Below, one piece after another: positions 15,645-22,586 of a stretch of DNA of 23,801 bases; positions within the stretch are counted from its first letter, which is position 1; every line of letters begins with the position of its first letter. A program made the position numbers and the translations under genes. This DNA is from Nitrospirota bacterium (GTDB taxonomy: Bacteria; Nitrospirota; Thermodesulfovibrionia; Thermodesulfovibrionales; JdFR-88), in contig JAKAMR010000034.1 in NCBI GenBank assembly GCA_021812785.1, forward strand, positions 1 to 23,801, in the 5' to 3' direction. The notes below the pieces were generated by a model. It was given only the letters and a program-made list of their open reading frames with translations. It had not been told where the DNA came from and did no database searches.

Positions 15645-17058
15645 GGCGTATTATATCATCTTCCCCGAGGTGCTCGCCACTTTGTATCTCTATTATTTTT
15701 AGGGGTATCATACCCGGGTTTTCAAGCCGGTGCTTGACGGTGTTCGGTATATAGGTGCTCTCGTTTTTGTTTATGTAGAAGACCTCGTCGCCTTTTTGCA
15801 CCTTCGCAATGCCGGACACGACGATCCAGTGCTCGCTCCTGTGGTTATGCATCTGCAGGCTCAGCCTGGCCTTTGGTTTCAGGCAGATATGCTTTATCTG
15901 GTAGCCTGGCCCCTTTTCGAGGACCACGAAATGCCCCCAGGGCCTTTCCTCCCTCTTGGGCAGCAGGAATTCCTGTTTGCCGCTTTCCTTAAGTTTGTCC
16001 ACCAGGTCCTTTACTTCCTGCACACGCTCCCTGGGGCATATGAGGGTGGCATCGGAGGTGTCCACGACCACCATGTCCTTAAGCCCTATCGAGGCGACGA
16101 GCCTTCCGGAGCTAAAGACGATCGAGCCTTCGGCCCCCATGTTCACCGAATTCCCAAGCACTACGTTTCCGGCCTCGTCCTTTTCCATGATCTCGCCAAG
16201 GGCGCTCCAGCTGCCCACGTCAGACCATCCGAAACCCGCCCTCAAAACGGAGACGCGCTTTGATTTCTCCAGGACGCCGTAATCTATGGATTCCGCCTTT
16301 ATGCCGGAATAGACGCCTTTCAGGGCACCGGGCTCAAGGTCCGTCCCAAGCTTTTTCTCTATCCCCGAGAAGGCCTTGTAGAGGGCGGGCATATATTTTT
16401 TTATCTCGTTCAGTATGGTCTGCGCTTTGAAAAGGAATATCCCGCTGTTCCATAAGTAGGCCCCGTCCTTTAAAAAGGCGCGTGCCCGCCCCGCGTCCGG
16501 CTTTTCGACAAAACTGCTCACCCGGAAGACATTTTTTTTCACCCGCGTCCCGGCCTTTATGTAGCCATAACCGGTCTCCGGCCGGTCCGGGACAACGCCG
16601 AACGTGACAAGGCTGCCAGCCGCGGCGGCGGAGGCGGCCTCGCTTACCGCTGCCTCGAACGCGGCCCGGCCCGTGATGTGATGGTCCGAAGGGAGCACCA
16701 GCATCATGGCATCCTTGTTTTTCTTCCTTATTTTGAAGGCGGCCAGGGCTATGGCGGGAGCCGTGTTCCTGCCTTCGGGCTCCACTACTATGCGGTCCGG
16801 AGTGAGAGTCTCTTTTGTCTGCCACCTGACGAGGTCCGACTGGCTTGCGGTGGTTATGATCATCATGTTTTCGGGCCGCACCACGCCGTGCAGACGTTCG
16901 ACGGTGCTTTCAAGCATGGTCTTCTCGCCTGTTATCTTAAGGAACTGCTTGGGGAAGGTCTCTCTGCTAAGCGGCCAGAACCTTGTTCCCTTCCCCCCTG
17001 CCATTATGACGACATGAAGGTTTTTGTTTTTTTTGTTCATCTCTTTTCGGGCGGTCAT
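15607..17058 (-). CDS. manC: Mannose-1-phosphate guanylyltransferase / mannose-6-phosphate isomerase (type II bifunctional)
   Basis: Makes GDP-mannose from mannose-1-phosphate and isomerises fructose-6-P/mannose-6-P. 483 residues, normal for the ManC/AlgA/CpsB type. The N-terminal nucleotidyltransferase domain has VIMAGGKGTRFWPLSR and FVEKPD; the C-terminal cupin PMI domain has RPWGHF, QMHNHRSEHWIVVSGIA and the metal-ligand residues of type II PMI (QMHNHRSEHW). The frame is open far upstream, but ATG 17058 forms an ATGA overlap with the stop of the preceding mannosyltransferase gene, which fixes the start; ATG 17040 is less likely. Together with its neighbours it supplies mannose for a lipid-linked pathway. 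Confidence 0.94.
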   Translation of the reverse strand: MTARKEMNKKNKNLHVVIMAGGKGTRFWPLSRETFPKQFLKITGEKTMLESTVERLHGVVRPENMMIITTASQSDLVRWQTKETLTPDRIVVEPEGRNTAPAIALAAFKIRKKNKDAMMLVLPSDHHITGRAAFEAAVSEAASAAAAGSLVTFGVVPDRPETGYGYIKAGTRVKKNVFRVSSFVEKPDAGRARAFLKDGAYLWNSGIFLFKAQTILNEIKKYMPALYKAFSGIEKKLGTDLEPGALKGVYSGIKAESIDYGVLEKSKRVSVLRAGFGWSDVGSWSALGEIMEKDEAGNVVLGNSVNMGAEGSIVFSSGRLVASIGLKDMVVVDTSDATLICPRERVQEVKDLVDKLKESGKQEFLLPKREERPWGHFVVLEKGPGYQIKHICLKPKARLSLQMHNHRSEHWIVVSGIAKVQKGDEVFYINKNESTYIPNTVKHRLENPGMIPLKIIEIQSGEHLGEDDIIRLDDIYGRTEQQS

Positions 17059-17831
17059 CCCTCGGTTCTTCTCCCGGGATTTTTTTCGGGGGCTTTTGCG
17101 GAGGAAAACCTTAAAAAGGAATTTTTCATCTCCCGCAATCTGAGTCTCCACGGCAGCCAGACCGCCTCCCTGACTATCTGCTTGCTCATCTTGGAAGAGC
17201 CGCTGGCACGCTCGGTGAATATGATCGGTAGCTCGGCGATCTTCAATCCGGAGCTCCATGCCATATATGCCACTTCTATCTGGAAGGCGTATCCTTCCGA
17301 ATGGATGGCCCCGAGCTCTATTTTTTCAAGCGCCCTCCTGCTGAAAGCGCGGTAGCCGCTGGTTATGTCGCTTAAATCCAGGCCCAGTATCGTGGAGGCG
17401 TACATGTTGCCGAACTTGGACAGGATAAGTCTTTTAAAGTCCCATCCGACGACGCTTATCGTGCCCCTCATGTACCTGGAGCCTATTACCAGGTCGGCCC
17501 CTTTCTCTATCTCGTCCAGGAACCTGGGCAGGTCAAGGGGATTGTGGGACATGTCTGAATCCATCTCTATGAAACAGTCAAAGCCCCTTTCCAGCCCCCA
17601 GATAAAGCCTGCCAGATACGCGGTCCCCAGGCCGAGCTTCCCCGGCCTGTTCATGACGTGGACCCTTGCGCTCCGGCTGGCCCAGTCGCTGGCTATCTGT
17701 GCGGTGCCGTCCGGGGAGTTGTCGTCTATCACGAGTATATCCGCCACTTCCTGGGTGAGGACCTTTGTAAGCACGACAGGGAGAGTATCTTTTTCCATAT
17801 AGGTGGGCAGTATAACAAGAGTGCCTGGCAT
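17055..17831 (-). CDS. Polyprenol monophosphomannose synthase (DPM1-like, GT2)
   Basis: Transfers mannose from GDP-mannose to polyprenyl phosphate on the cytoplasmic face of the membrane. The protein is 258 residues: VILPTYMEKDTLPVVL at the N-terminus, IDDNSPDGT (nucleotide binding), EMDSDMSHNP with the metal-binding DSD, SRYMRGT and SGYRAFSRRAL are the family blocks. No C-terminal membrane spans are present, so it is the short DPM1 type, membrane-associated at most. The frame is open to 17876, but homology begins at ATG 17831, which has no Shine-Dalgarno sequence but TATAAT six bases upstream. First gene of the mannose operon; its stop overlaps manC. Undecaprenyl-phosphate glucosyl- or other sugar transferases are alternatives, but manC next door favours mannose. 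Confidence 0.87.
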   Translation of the reverse strand: MPGTLVILPTYMEKDTLPVVLTKVLTQEVADILVIDDNSPDGTAQIASDWASRSARVHVMNRPGKLGLGTAYLAGFIWGLERGFDCFIEMDSDMSHNPLDLPRFLDEIEKGADLVIGSRYMRGTISVVGWDFKRLILSKFGNMYASTILGLDLSDITSGYRAFSRRALEKIELGAIHSEGYAFQIEVAYMAWSSGLKIAELPIIFTERASGSSKMSKQIVREAVWLPWRLRLREMKNSFLRFSSAKAPEKNPGRRTEG

Positions 17832-17837
17832 AACGTA

Positions 17838-17843
17838 ATTATA
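17838..17843 (-). promoter_or_regulatory. TATAAT -10 element of a likely leaderless transcript
   Basis: A perfect consensus -10 hexamer on the minus strand ends six bases before the ATG of the polyprenol-phosphate mannose synthase. Transcription would start at the ATG itself. No good -35 box lies 16-18 bp upstream. Confidence 0.5.
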
Positions 17844-17987
17844 ATGCAACTGCACTAAAAACTGTGGATTTTGCACACGTCCGCGGCTCTGAAACGCCGC
17901 CCGAAAAGTCCGCTGTTTGCATCATGCTATTACTGAGAAAACCGGGCTGCAAGGTTGCCCCTGCGGCCCCTGACCTGGAGGTTTCCT

Positions 17988-19535
17988 CTAGCTCCCGTTT
18001 GTCCCGGAATTCATGGCCCACTCGATGATGGCCTTTTCCAGTGCCTCCATGGTGGCCGTCTCCGGCATGATATCAACTGAAAGCCCGGCCTCCTCCACTT
18101 TCTTTGCGGTCACCGGCCCTATGGCGGCTATCGCGGTGCCTTTTAGCAGCTCTTTTGCCTCGCCGCCCATGATCTCCAGGAAATTAGTGAATGTAGCGCC
18201 GCTGGTGAAGGTGGCGATGGTGATCTTGCCCTCCTTCAGGAAGCGCTTCAGCCTTTTGCCTCCGCCCTCGGGCCTTACCGCACGGTAAACGGCAGGAACG
18301 TCAATATGCCCTCCCATCTGCCTGACCTTTTCAGGGAAGACCTCCCGCGCTTCCTGTGCGCGCGGAAGAAGGAACCGCATACCTTCGAGATTTTTTCCGC
18401 GGGAGTCTCTCAATCCGGCAAACGACTTTATCAGCCCCTCCGCCCGGAACTCCCCGGGCACCATGTCCACTCTGAGACAGAAACCCTCGACCGCTTTTGC
18501 GGTCTTTGGGCCCACGGCGCATATCTTTGCCCCGCCAAGGCAGCGTATATCCATCCCAAGCTCTCGGAGCCTTTCAAAGAAGAACTTCACTCCCTTTGCG
18601 CTTGTGAATATTATCCAGTCATAGGAGCCGGCCTGCCCAAGCGCATCATCCAGTGGCTGCCAGCTTGCGGGGGGCACGATCTCAAAGGTGGGGAATTCCA
18701 TGACCTCGGCGCCCATGTCTTCAAGGTTTTCAAACCCCGAGGAATGCTCCCTGGTGAGGAGCACACGATGGCCAAAGAGGGGTTTTTGCTCATACCACTT
18801 GAGCTTTTCCCGGAGCCTTACGACCTCGCCTATCACCATCACGGCCGGGGGTCTTATCTGGTTTTCTTTCATCACCCCGGCTATCCCGCCAAGTGTGCTT
18901 ATAATGGTCTGCTGCTCAGGCCTTGTACCCCATCTTATAACAGCCACCGGGGTCTCCGGGGGTTTCCCGTTTTCGATAAGTTTTTGGGTAAGCACATCCA
19001 CATTTTTGACCGCCATCAGGAATACAAGCGTGCCTACCCCCGTGGCAAGCTTTTCCCAGGCAATGGCAGAGCCTTCCTTGGTTATGTCCTCGTAGCCCGG
19101 GATCACGGCAAAGGAAGAGGATATCTTCCTGTGCGTAAGCGGTATGCCAGCGTAAGCCGGCGCGGCAACGGATGAGCTGACCCCCGGCACGACCTCGAAC
19201 TGAAGACCCTCATCGGCAAGGGCGCAGGCTTCCTCTCCGCCGCGTCCAAATACGAACGGGTCTCCTCCCTTCAGTCTGCATACGGTCTTTCCGCCTTTGG
19301 CCCTGTCAACGAGGATTGCGTTTATCTCATCCTGGCTCATCGTGTGATGGCCGCCCCGCTTGCCGGCGTAAATGAACTCCGCATCTTTTTTTATGTAATT
19401 GAGCACCTGTGCGTTCAGGTGGTAATCATATACGACGACGTCCGCCTTCTTGAGGCACCTAAGCCCCTTTACGGTCATAAGTCCTATGTCTCCGGGGCCG
19501 GCCCCGACCAGATATACCTTTCCTCTTTTTTCCAT
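17988..19535 (-). CDS. cobA-hemD: Uroporphyrinogen-III C-methyltransferase / uroporphyrinogen-III synthase fusion
   Basis: Two-domain enzyme of tetrapyrrole synthesis. Residues about 5-245 are the SAM-dependent methyltransferase (VYLVGAGPGD, CRLKGGDPFVFGRGGEE, VPGVSSSVAAPAYAGIPLTH), making precorrin-2. Residues about 255-510 are uroporphyrinogen-III synthase (RVLLTREHSSGFE, DWIIFTSAKGVKFFF, ICAVGPKTAKAVE, TFTSGATFTNFLE), which closes the macrocycle. This fusion links heme precursor formation to siroheme and corrin synthesis and is common in anaerobes. ATG 19535 is preferred to an in-frame GTG at 19553 because homology begins there; no Shine-Dalgarno sequence is present. The gap to tyrS upstream is 68 bp. 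No hemC, hemA or hemB is in the window. Confidence 0.95.
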   Translation of the reverse strand: MEKRGKVYLVGAGPGDIGLMTVKGLRCLKKADVVVYDYHLNAQVLNYIKKDAEFIYAGKRGGHHTMSQDEINAILVDRAKGGKTVCRLKGGDPFVFGRGGEEACALADEGLQFEVVPGVSSSVAAPAYAGIPLTHRKISSSFAVIPGYEDITKEGSAIAWEKLATGVGTLVFLMAVKNVDVLTQKLIENGKPPETPVAVIRWGTRPEQQTIISTLGGIAGVMKENQIRPPAVMVIGEVVRLREKLKWYEQKPLFGHRVLLTREHSSGFENLEDMGAEVMEFPTFEIVPPASWQPLDDALGQAGSYDWIIFTSAKGVKFFFERLRELGMDIRCLGGAKICAVGPKTAKAVEGFCLRVDMVPGEFRAEGLIKSFAGLRDSRGKNLEGMRFLLPRAQEAREVFPEKVRQMGGHIDVPAVYRAVRPEGGGKRLKRFLKEGKITIATFTSGATFTNFLEIMGGEAKELLKGTAIAAIGPVTAKKVEEAGLSVDIMPETATMEALEKAIIEWAMNSGTNGS

Positions 19536-19543
19536 GACATCTG

Positions 19544-19552
19544 ATTTTAACA
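19544..19552 (-). promoter_or_regulatory. Extended -10 element (TGTTAAAAT) of cobA-hemD
   Basis: TG-T-TAAAAT on the minus strand (19552-19544) fits an extended -10 box and ends eight bases before the ATG. The transcript would start within about two bases of the start codon, that is, leaderless or nearly so. Confidence 0.4.
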
Positions 19553-19603
19553 CGTAAGCGGGCCTTATGAGAAAAAACGTGCGGGATCTTCGCGGAAGGT
19601 TTT

Positions 19604-20803
19604 TTACCGCGGCTCTATCCTTAGGAAGCGCCTTTTGCCTACGGCCAGAAGATAGGAGCCTTTGGGGAGTTTCGCCTCAGGGTCGGAGCATCTCTGCCCG
19701 TCTATCTTTACGCCGCCCTGTTCTATGAGCCTGCGGGCCTCAGATACGCTTTGGGCAAGCCCCGAGAGACTGAGGACCTTGGGCAGCCACAGGAGCTCTT
19801 CCTCCCATGCCAGTTTGAAGACCTCGATCTCGCCTGGCACTTCCCTTTTCCTGAATACCAGCTCGAACCCCTCTTTTGCCTTCAGGGCCTCCTGCCTGCC
19901 GTGATATCTTTCGGTGATCTCAAGGGCGAGGGCCTCTTTTGCCTCCATCGGGTGCAGGGAGCCGTCTTTAATCTTCTCTCTGAGGTCCTTGAACTCCTCA
20001 TTGGATATATGGCTTAAAAGCTCGTAGTAGCGGAGCATCAGCTCGTCCGTGACCGACATGATCTTGCCGAACATCTGCCCGGGTGGCTCCGTGATCCCAA
20101 TGTAGTTGCCAAGGCTCTTGGACATCTTCTTGACGCCGTCCAGCCCCTCAAGAAGGGGCATTAGCACAATGCTCTGCGGGGCCTGCCCGTAAGCCTTCTG
20201 AAGCTCCCTGCCGACTATGAGGTTGAACTTCTGGTCCGTGCCGCCAAGCTCTATGTCCGCCTTCAGATGCACCGAATCGTATCCCTGGATGAGAGGATAG
20301 AGGAACTCATGGATGCCTATCGGGCTCTGGCTCTGGAAGCGCTGCTTGAAATCCTCCCGCTCAAGCATCCTGGCCACCGTGTACTGGCTGGTAAGCCTGA
20401 TGAACTCCTCAGGCTTCAGCCGGCCCATCCACCGCGAGTTGAACTCAACGCGGGTCTTTTCCGCATCGAGTATCTTGAATATCTGCTGCCTGTAGGTGAG
20501 GGCGTTTCTGGCGACGTCTTCTGAGGTCAGGGGCTTTCTGGTCTCGCTTTTGCCGGTAGGGTCCCCGATCATGCCGGTAAAGTCCCCGATAAGGAAGATG
20601 ATCTCATGGCCAAGGTCCTGCAACTGCCTCATTTTTTCTACAAGCACCGTATGGCCAAGGTGGATGTCGGGGGCGGTGGGGTCAAAACCCGCCTTGACGC
20701 GCAGCGGGACGCCCCGCTCAAGCTTTTTTAAAAGCTCATCATGGGCGATGATCTCCGCTGCGCCTCTTTTTATTATCTCCAGCTGTTCAAGGGCTTCAAG
20801 CAT
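19604..20803 (-). CDS. tyrS: Tyrosyl-tRNA synthetase
   Basis: Class I aminoacyl-tRNA synthetase charging tRNA-Tyr. 399 residues. The HIGH motif is HLGH (48-51) in [19 protein letters not shown] is present in [26 protein letters not shown] and [10 protein letters not shown] are further active-site blocks. The C-terminal 60 residues form an S4 RNA-binding domain ([20 protein letters not shown]). These blocks resemble the TyrZ branch rather than the E. coli TyrS branch. Start ATG 20803 has AAAGGA seven bases upstream on the minus strand. It is divergent from ald with 115 bp between; that is too short for a T-box leader and none is seen. Confidence 0.96.
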   Translation of the reverse strand: MLEALEQLEIIKRGAAEIIAHDELLKKLERGVPLRVKAGFDPTAPDIHLGHTVLVEKMRQLQDLGHEIIFLIGDFTGMIGDPTGKSETRKPLTSEDVARNALTYRQQIFKILDAEKTRVEFNSRWMGRLKPEEFIRLTSQYTVARMLEREDFKQRFQSQSPIGIHEFLYPLIQGYDSVHLKADIELGGTDQKFNLIVGRELQKAYGQAPQSIVLMPLLEGLDGVKKMSKSLGNYIGITEPPGQMFGKIMSVTDELMLRYYELLSHISNEEFKDLREKIKDGSLHPMEAKEALALEITERYHGRQEALKAKEGFELVFRKREVPGEIEVFKLAWEEELLWLPKVLSLSGLAQSVSEARRLIEQGGVKIDGQRCSDPEAKLPKGSYLLAVGKRRFLRIEPR

Positions 20804-20885
20804 GGTTTTGTCCTTTATGATATAACCGGCAGGCCCGGCGGGTCAATCGGGCCCGCCAATAATTTCTTGAAGCCTTAGGTGGTAT

Positions 20886-20902
20886 CTGATATTTTTTATC
20901 AG
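20886..20902 (+). promoter_or_regulatory. CTGATA-N5-TATCAG palindrome over the likely ald -10 region
   Basis: A perfect 6-bp inverted repeat with a T5 spacer. TTGAAG at 20867-20872 and TATTTT at 20890-20895 (17 bp apart) could be the ald promoter, which would place the palindrome on the -10 box and start site, an operator-like position. A near copy lies upstream of the NRAMP-type permease gene (3607-3624). Confidence 0.4.
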
Positions 20903-20918
20903 AAATGGAGGCGCACGG

Positions 20919-22019
20919 ATGGTAATAGGGGTGCCGGCAGAGATCAAAAAGGAGGAGCGCCGTGTGGGGCTGACCCCGGAAGGGACGGCCGAGCTTGCGG
21001 GCCTCAGGCATACGGTGCTAGTTGAGCAGGGCGCGGGGCTTGGAAGCGGTTTCCCGGATGACCTTTATATAAAGGCTGGCGCGCGCATCTCGGACAGGGA
21101 GGCCGTATGGAAGGAAGCCGGGCTCATAGTGAAGGTCAAGGAGCCTCTGCCCGAGGAGTACCGTTTTTTAAGAGAGGGGCAGGCCCTCTTCACATTCCTC
21201 CACCTGGCCGCTAACCCGGGGCTTGCAAGGGCCCTGCTTTCAAGCGGGGTTTCCGCTTTGGCCTATGAGACCCTCGATGAGAACGGAAGGCTCCCGCTGC
21301 TTGCCCCCATGAGCCTTATCGCGGGCAGGATGGCCCCGCTTATGGGAGCGTTTTACCTGCAGGGGACTTTTGGCGGCAGCGGCGTTTTCGCGGCTGGCGC
21401 TGCCGGCGTCAGGCCCGCAAACTGCCTTATACTTGGCGCCGGAACGGCCGGCACAAACGCGGCCCGCGTGGCCTGCGCCATCGGGATGGACACGACGGTC
21501 ATGAACATAACCGCAGGCGGGCTGAAACTGATAGATGAGATGTTCATGGGCCGGGTAAAGACGATCGGCCTCACCCGGGGCGCGCTCATGGAATCTCTGA
21601 GGGAGGCCGATGCCGTAATAGGCGCAGTGCTTGTGCCCGGTGCAAAGGCGCCTGTGCTCATAAACAGGGACGCGCTCAGGACGATGAAGAAGGGCTCCGT
21701 CATCATAGACATATCAATAGACCAGGGGGGGACGGCGGAGACCTCCAGACCTACCACCCACGACGACCCCGTATTCGAGGTTGACGGCATCATCCATTAC
21801 TGTGTGGCCAATATGCCTGGCGCATATCCGAGGACCTCAACCCTGGCCCTTGTAAACTCCACACTCCCGTACATCAAATTGGCCGCCTCGGAGGCCCATC
21901 TGGAGGACTGCCTTAAAAAAAGCGCACCTTTGAGAAGCGCGCTTAACGTATATGGGGGCAGGATAGTCCATCCTGCGGCAGCCCTGTCGCTTGGCTACGA
22001 GCCTGGGGACATTTTTTGA
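20919..22019 (+). CDS. ald: Alanine dehydrogenase
   Basis: NAD-dependent interconversion of L-alanine with pyruvate plus ammonia. 366 residues, normal length. The N-terminal MVIGVPAEIKKEERRVGLTP contains the substrate-binding Arg15. The catalytic Lys lies in IVKVKEPLPEEY (about 73) and the catalytic His in FTFLHLAAN (about 95). LILGAGTAGTNAARVA (about 170) is the NAD-binding Rossmann motif, followed by SVIIDISIDQGG and YCVANMPGAYPRTST. Start ATG 20919 has GGAGG eight bases upstream. It may serve alanine use as carbon/nitrogen source or redox balance. Transcribed alone, divergent from tyrS, with a terminator-like stem after it. Confidence 0.96.
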   Translation: MVIGVPAEIKKEERRVGLTPEGTAELAGLRHTVLVEQGAGLGSGFPDDLYIKAGARISDREAVWKEAGLIVKVKEPLPEEYRFLREGQALFTFLHLAANPGLARALLSSGVSALAYETLDENGRLPLLAPMSLIAGRMAPLMGAFYLQGTFGGSGVFAAGAAGVRPANCLILGAGTAGTNAARVACAIGMDTTVMNITAGGLKLIDEMFMGRVKTIGLTRGALMESLREADAVIGAVLVPGAKAPVLINRDALRTMKKGSVIIDISIDQGGTAETSRPTTHDDPVFEVDGIIHYCVANMPGAYPRTSTLALVNSTLPYIKLAASEAHLEDCLKKSAPLRSALNVYGGRIVHPAAALSLGYEPGDIF

Positions 22020-22058
22020 TGGGCTCATGGCTGCAAAACAAAAACATGCCAGAACTTA

Positions 22059-22088
22059 AAAAGGTTCTTTAAAAAACCTTTTCATTTC
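22059..22088 (+). terminator. Possible terminator after ald
   Basis: AAAAGGTT (22059-22066) pairs with AACCTTTT (22075-22082) around an 8-nt loop, with a broken T-rich tail (CATTTC). The stem is AT-rich and weak, but it lies suitably between ald and the next promoter. Confidence 0.5.
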
Positions 22089-22109
22089 ATAAAAAGACAG
22101 CCAAAAGAT

Positions 22110-22144
22110 TTGACAATACATATCTAATTATGGTTATATGATTA
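22110..22144 (+). promoter_or_regulatory. Promoter and likely ArsR operator
   Basis: TTGACA at 22110-22115 with TTATAT at 22134-22139 (18-bp spacer) makes a good sigma-70 promoter; transcription would start just before the ATG at 22149. An imperfect dyad at 22125-22144 (TAAT...ATTA arms) covers the -10 box, as expected for an autorepressed ArsR operator. TATGAT at 22137-22142, six bases before the ATG, is an alternative -10. Confidence 0.6.
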
Positions 22145-22148
22145 GGTC

Positions 22149-22586
22149 ATGAATGAATATTTAAAGATTTTCAGGGCGCTTTCCGATGAGACGAGGCTCA
22201 GGATACTTCTGCTGGTGTCCGGGCGGGAGCTTTGTGTCTGCCAGATAATGGCGGTTCTGGGGACGAGCCAGCCGCTTGTTTCCAGAAACCTGAACCTTCT
22301 TAAATCGGCTGGTTTTCTGCTTTCCCGGAGGGAAAAGAAGCTTATGTTCTATAAGCTTCGGCCGGACCTGGAGGCCAGGGGCCTGGGATTTGCAAGTTCG
22401 GTGCTTAAGGACCTGGCGCAGACGGAGAAGGCGGCGGAGGACAGGAACTGCCTCAAGGAATGCCAGGAATTCCAGAAGGCCACGGGCCGCTGCGATATGA
22501 AGTCTTTCCGTGAGTTCATAAGAAAAAAGAAAAAGCTGCCCGCCGGAGACGGGGCGGGTGCGGAAAGTCCGGGTGCAAGGAGATGA
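22149..22586 (+). CDS. ArsR/SmtB-family metal-sensing repressor
   Basis: Winged-helix repressor, 145 residues. The helix-turn-helix is at about residues 30-57 (GTSQPLVSRNLNLLKSAGFL), followed by a wing (RREKKLMFYKL). Cys29 and Cys31 in the RELCVCQIM motif form the alpha3-type metal/metalloid site seen in ArsR and CadC proteins. Three further cysteines (101, 105, 115) lie in a C-terminal extension, longer than the usual 100-120 residue family member, and could complete a thiolate site. It most likely represses itself and the coupled efflux gene until As(III), Sb(III) or a soft divalent metal binds; which metal cannot be read from sequence. The ATG has no Shine-Dalgarno sequence. Its stop overlaps the next start (ATGA). 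Confidence 0.92.
   Translation: MNEYLKIFRALSDETRLRILLLVSGRELCVCQIMAVLGTSQPLVSRNLNLLKSAGFLLSRREKKLMFYKLRPDLEARGLGFASSVLKDLAQTEKAAEDRNCLKECQEFQKATGRCDMKSFREFIRKKKKLPAGDGAGAESPGARR

Noticed and set aside
16334..16825. Minus-strand 163-codon ORF inside manC in another frame
   Set aside because: Alternative frame of manC with no independent start signal or domain.
20804..20918. T-box leader for tyrS
   Set aside because: The divergent spacer is only 115 bp, and no T-box sequence or specifier-loop structure is visible.
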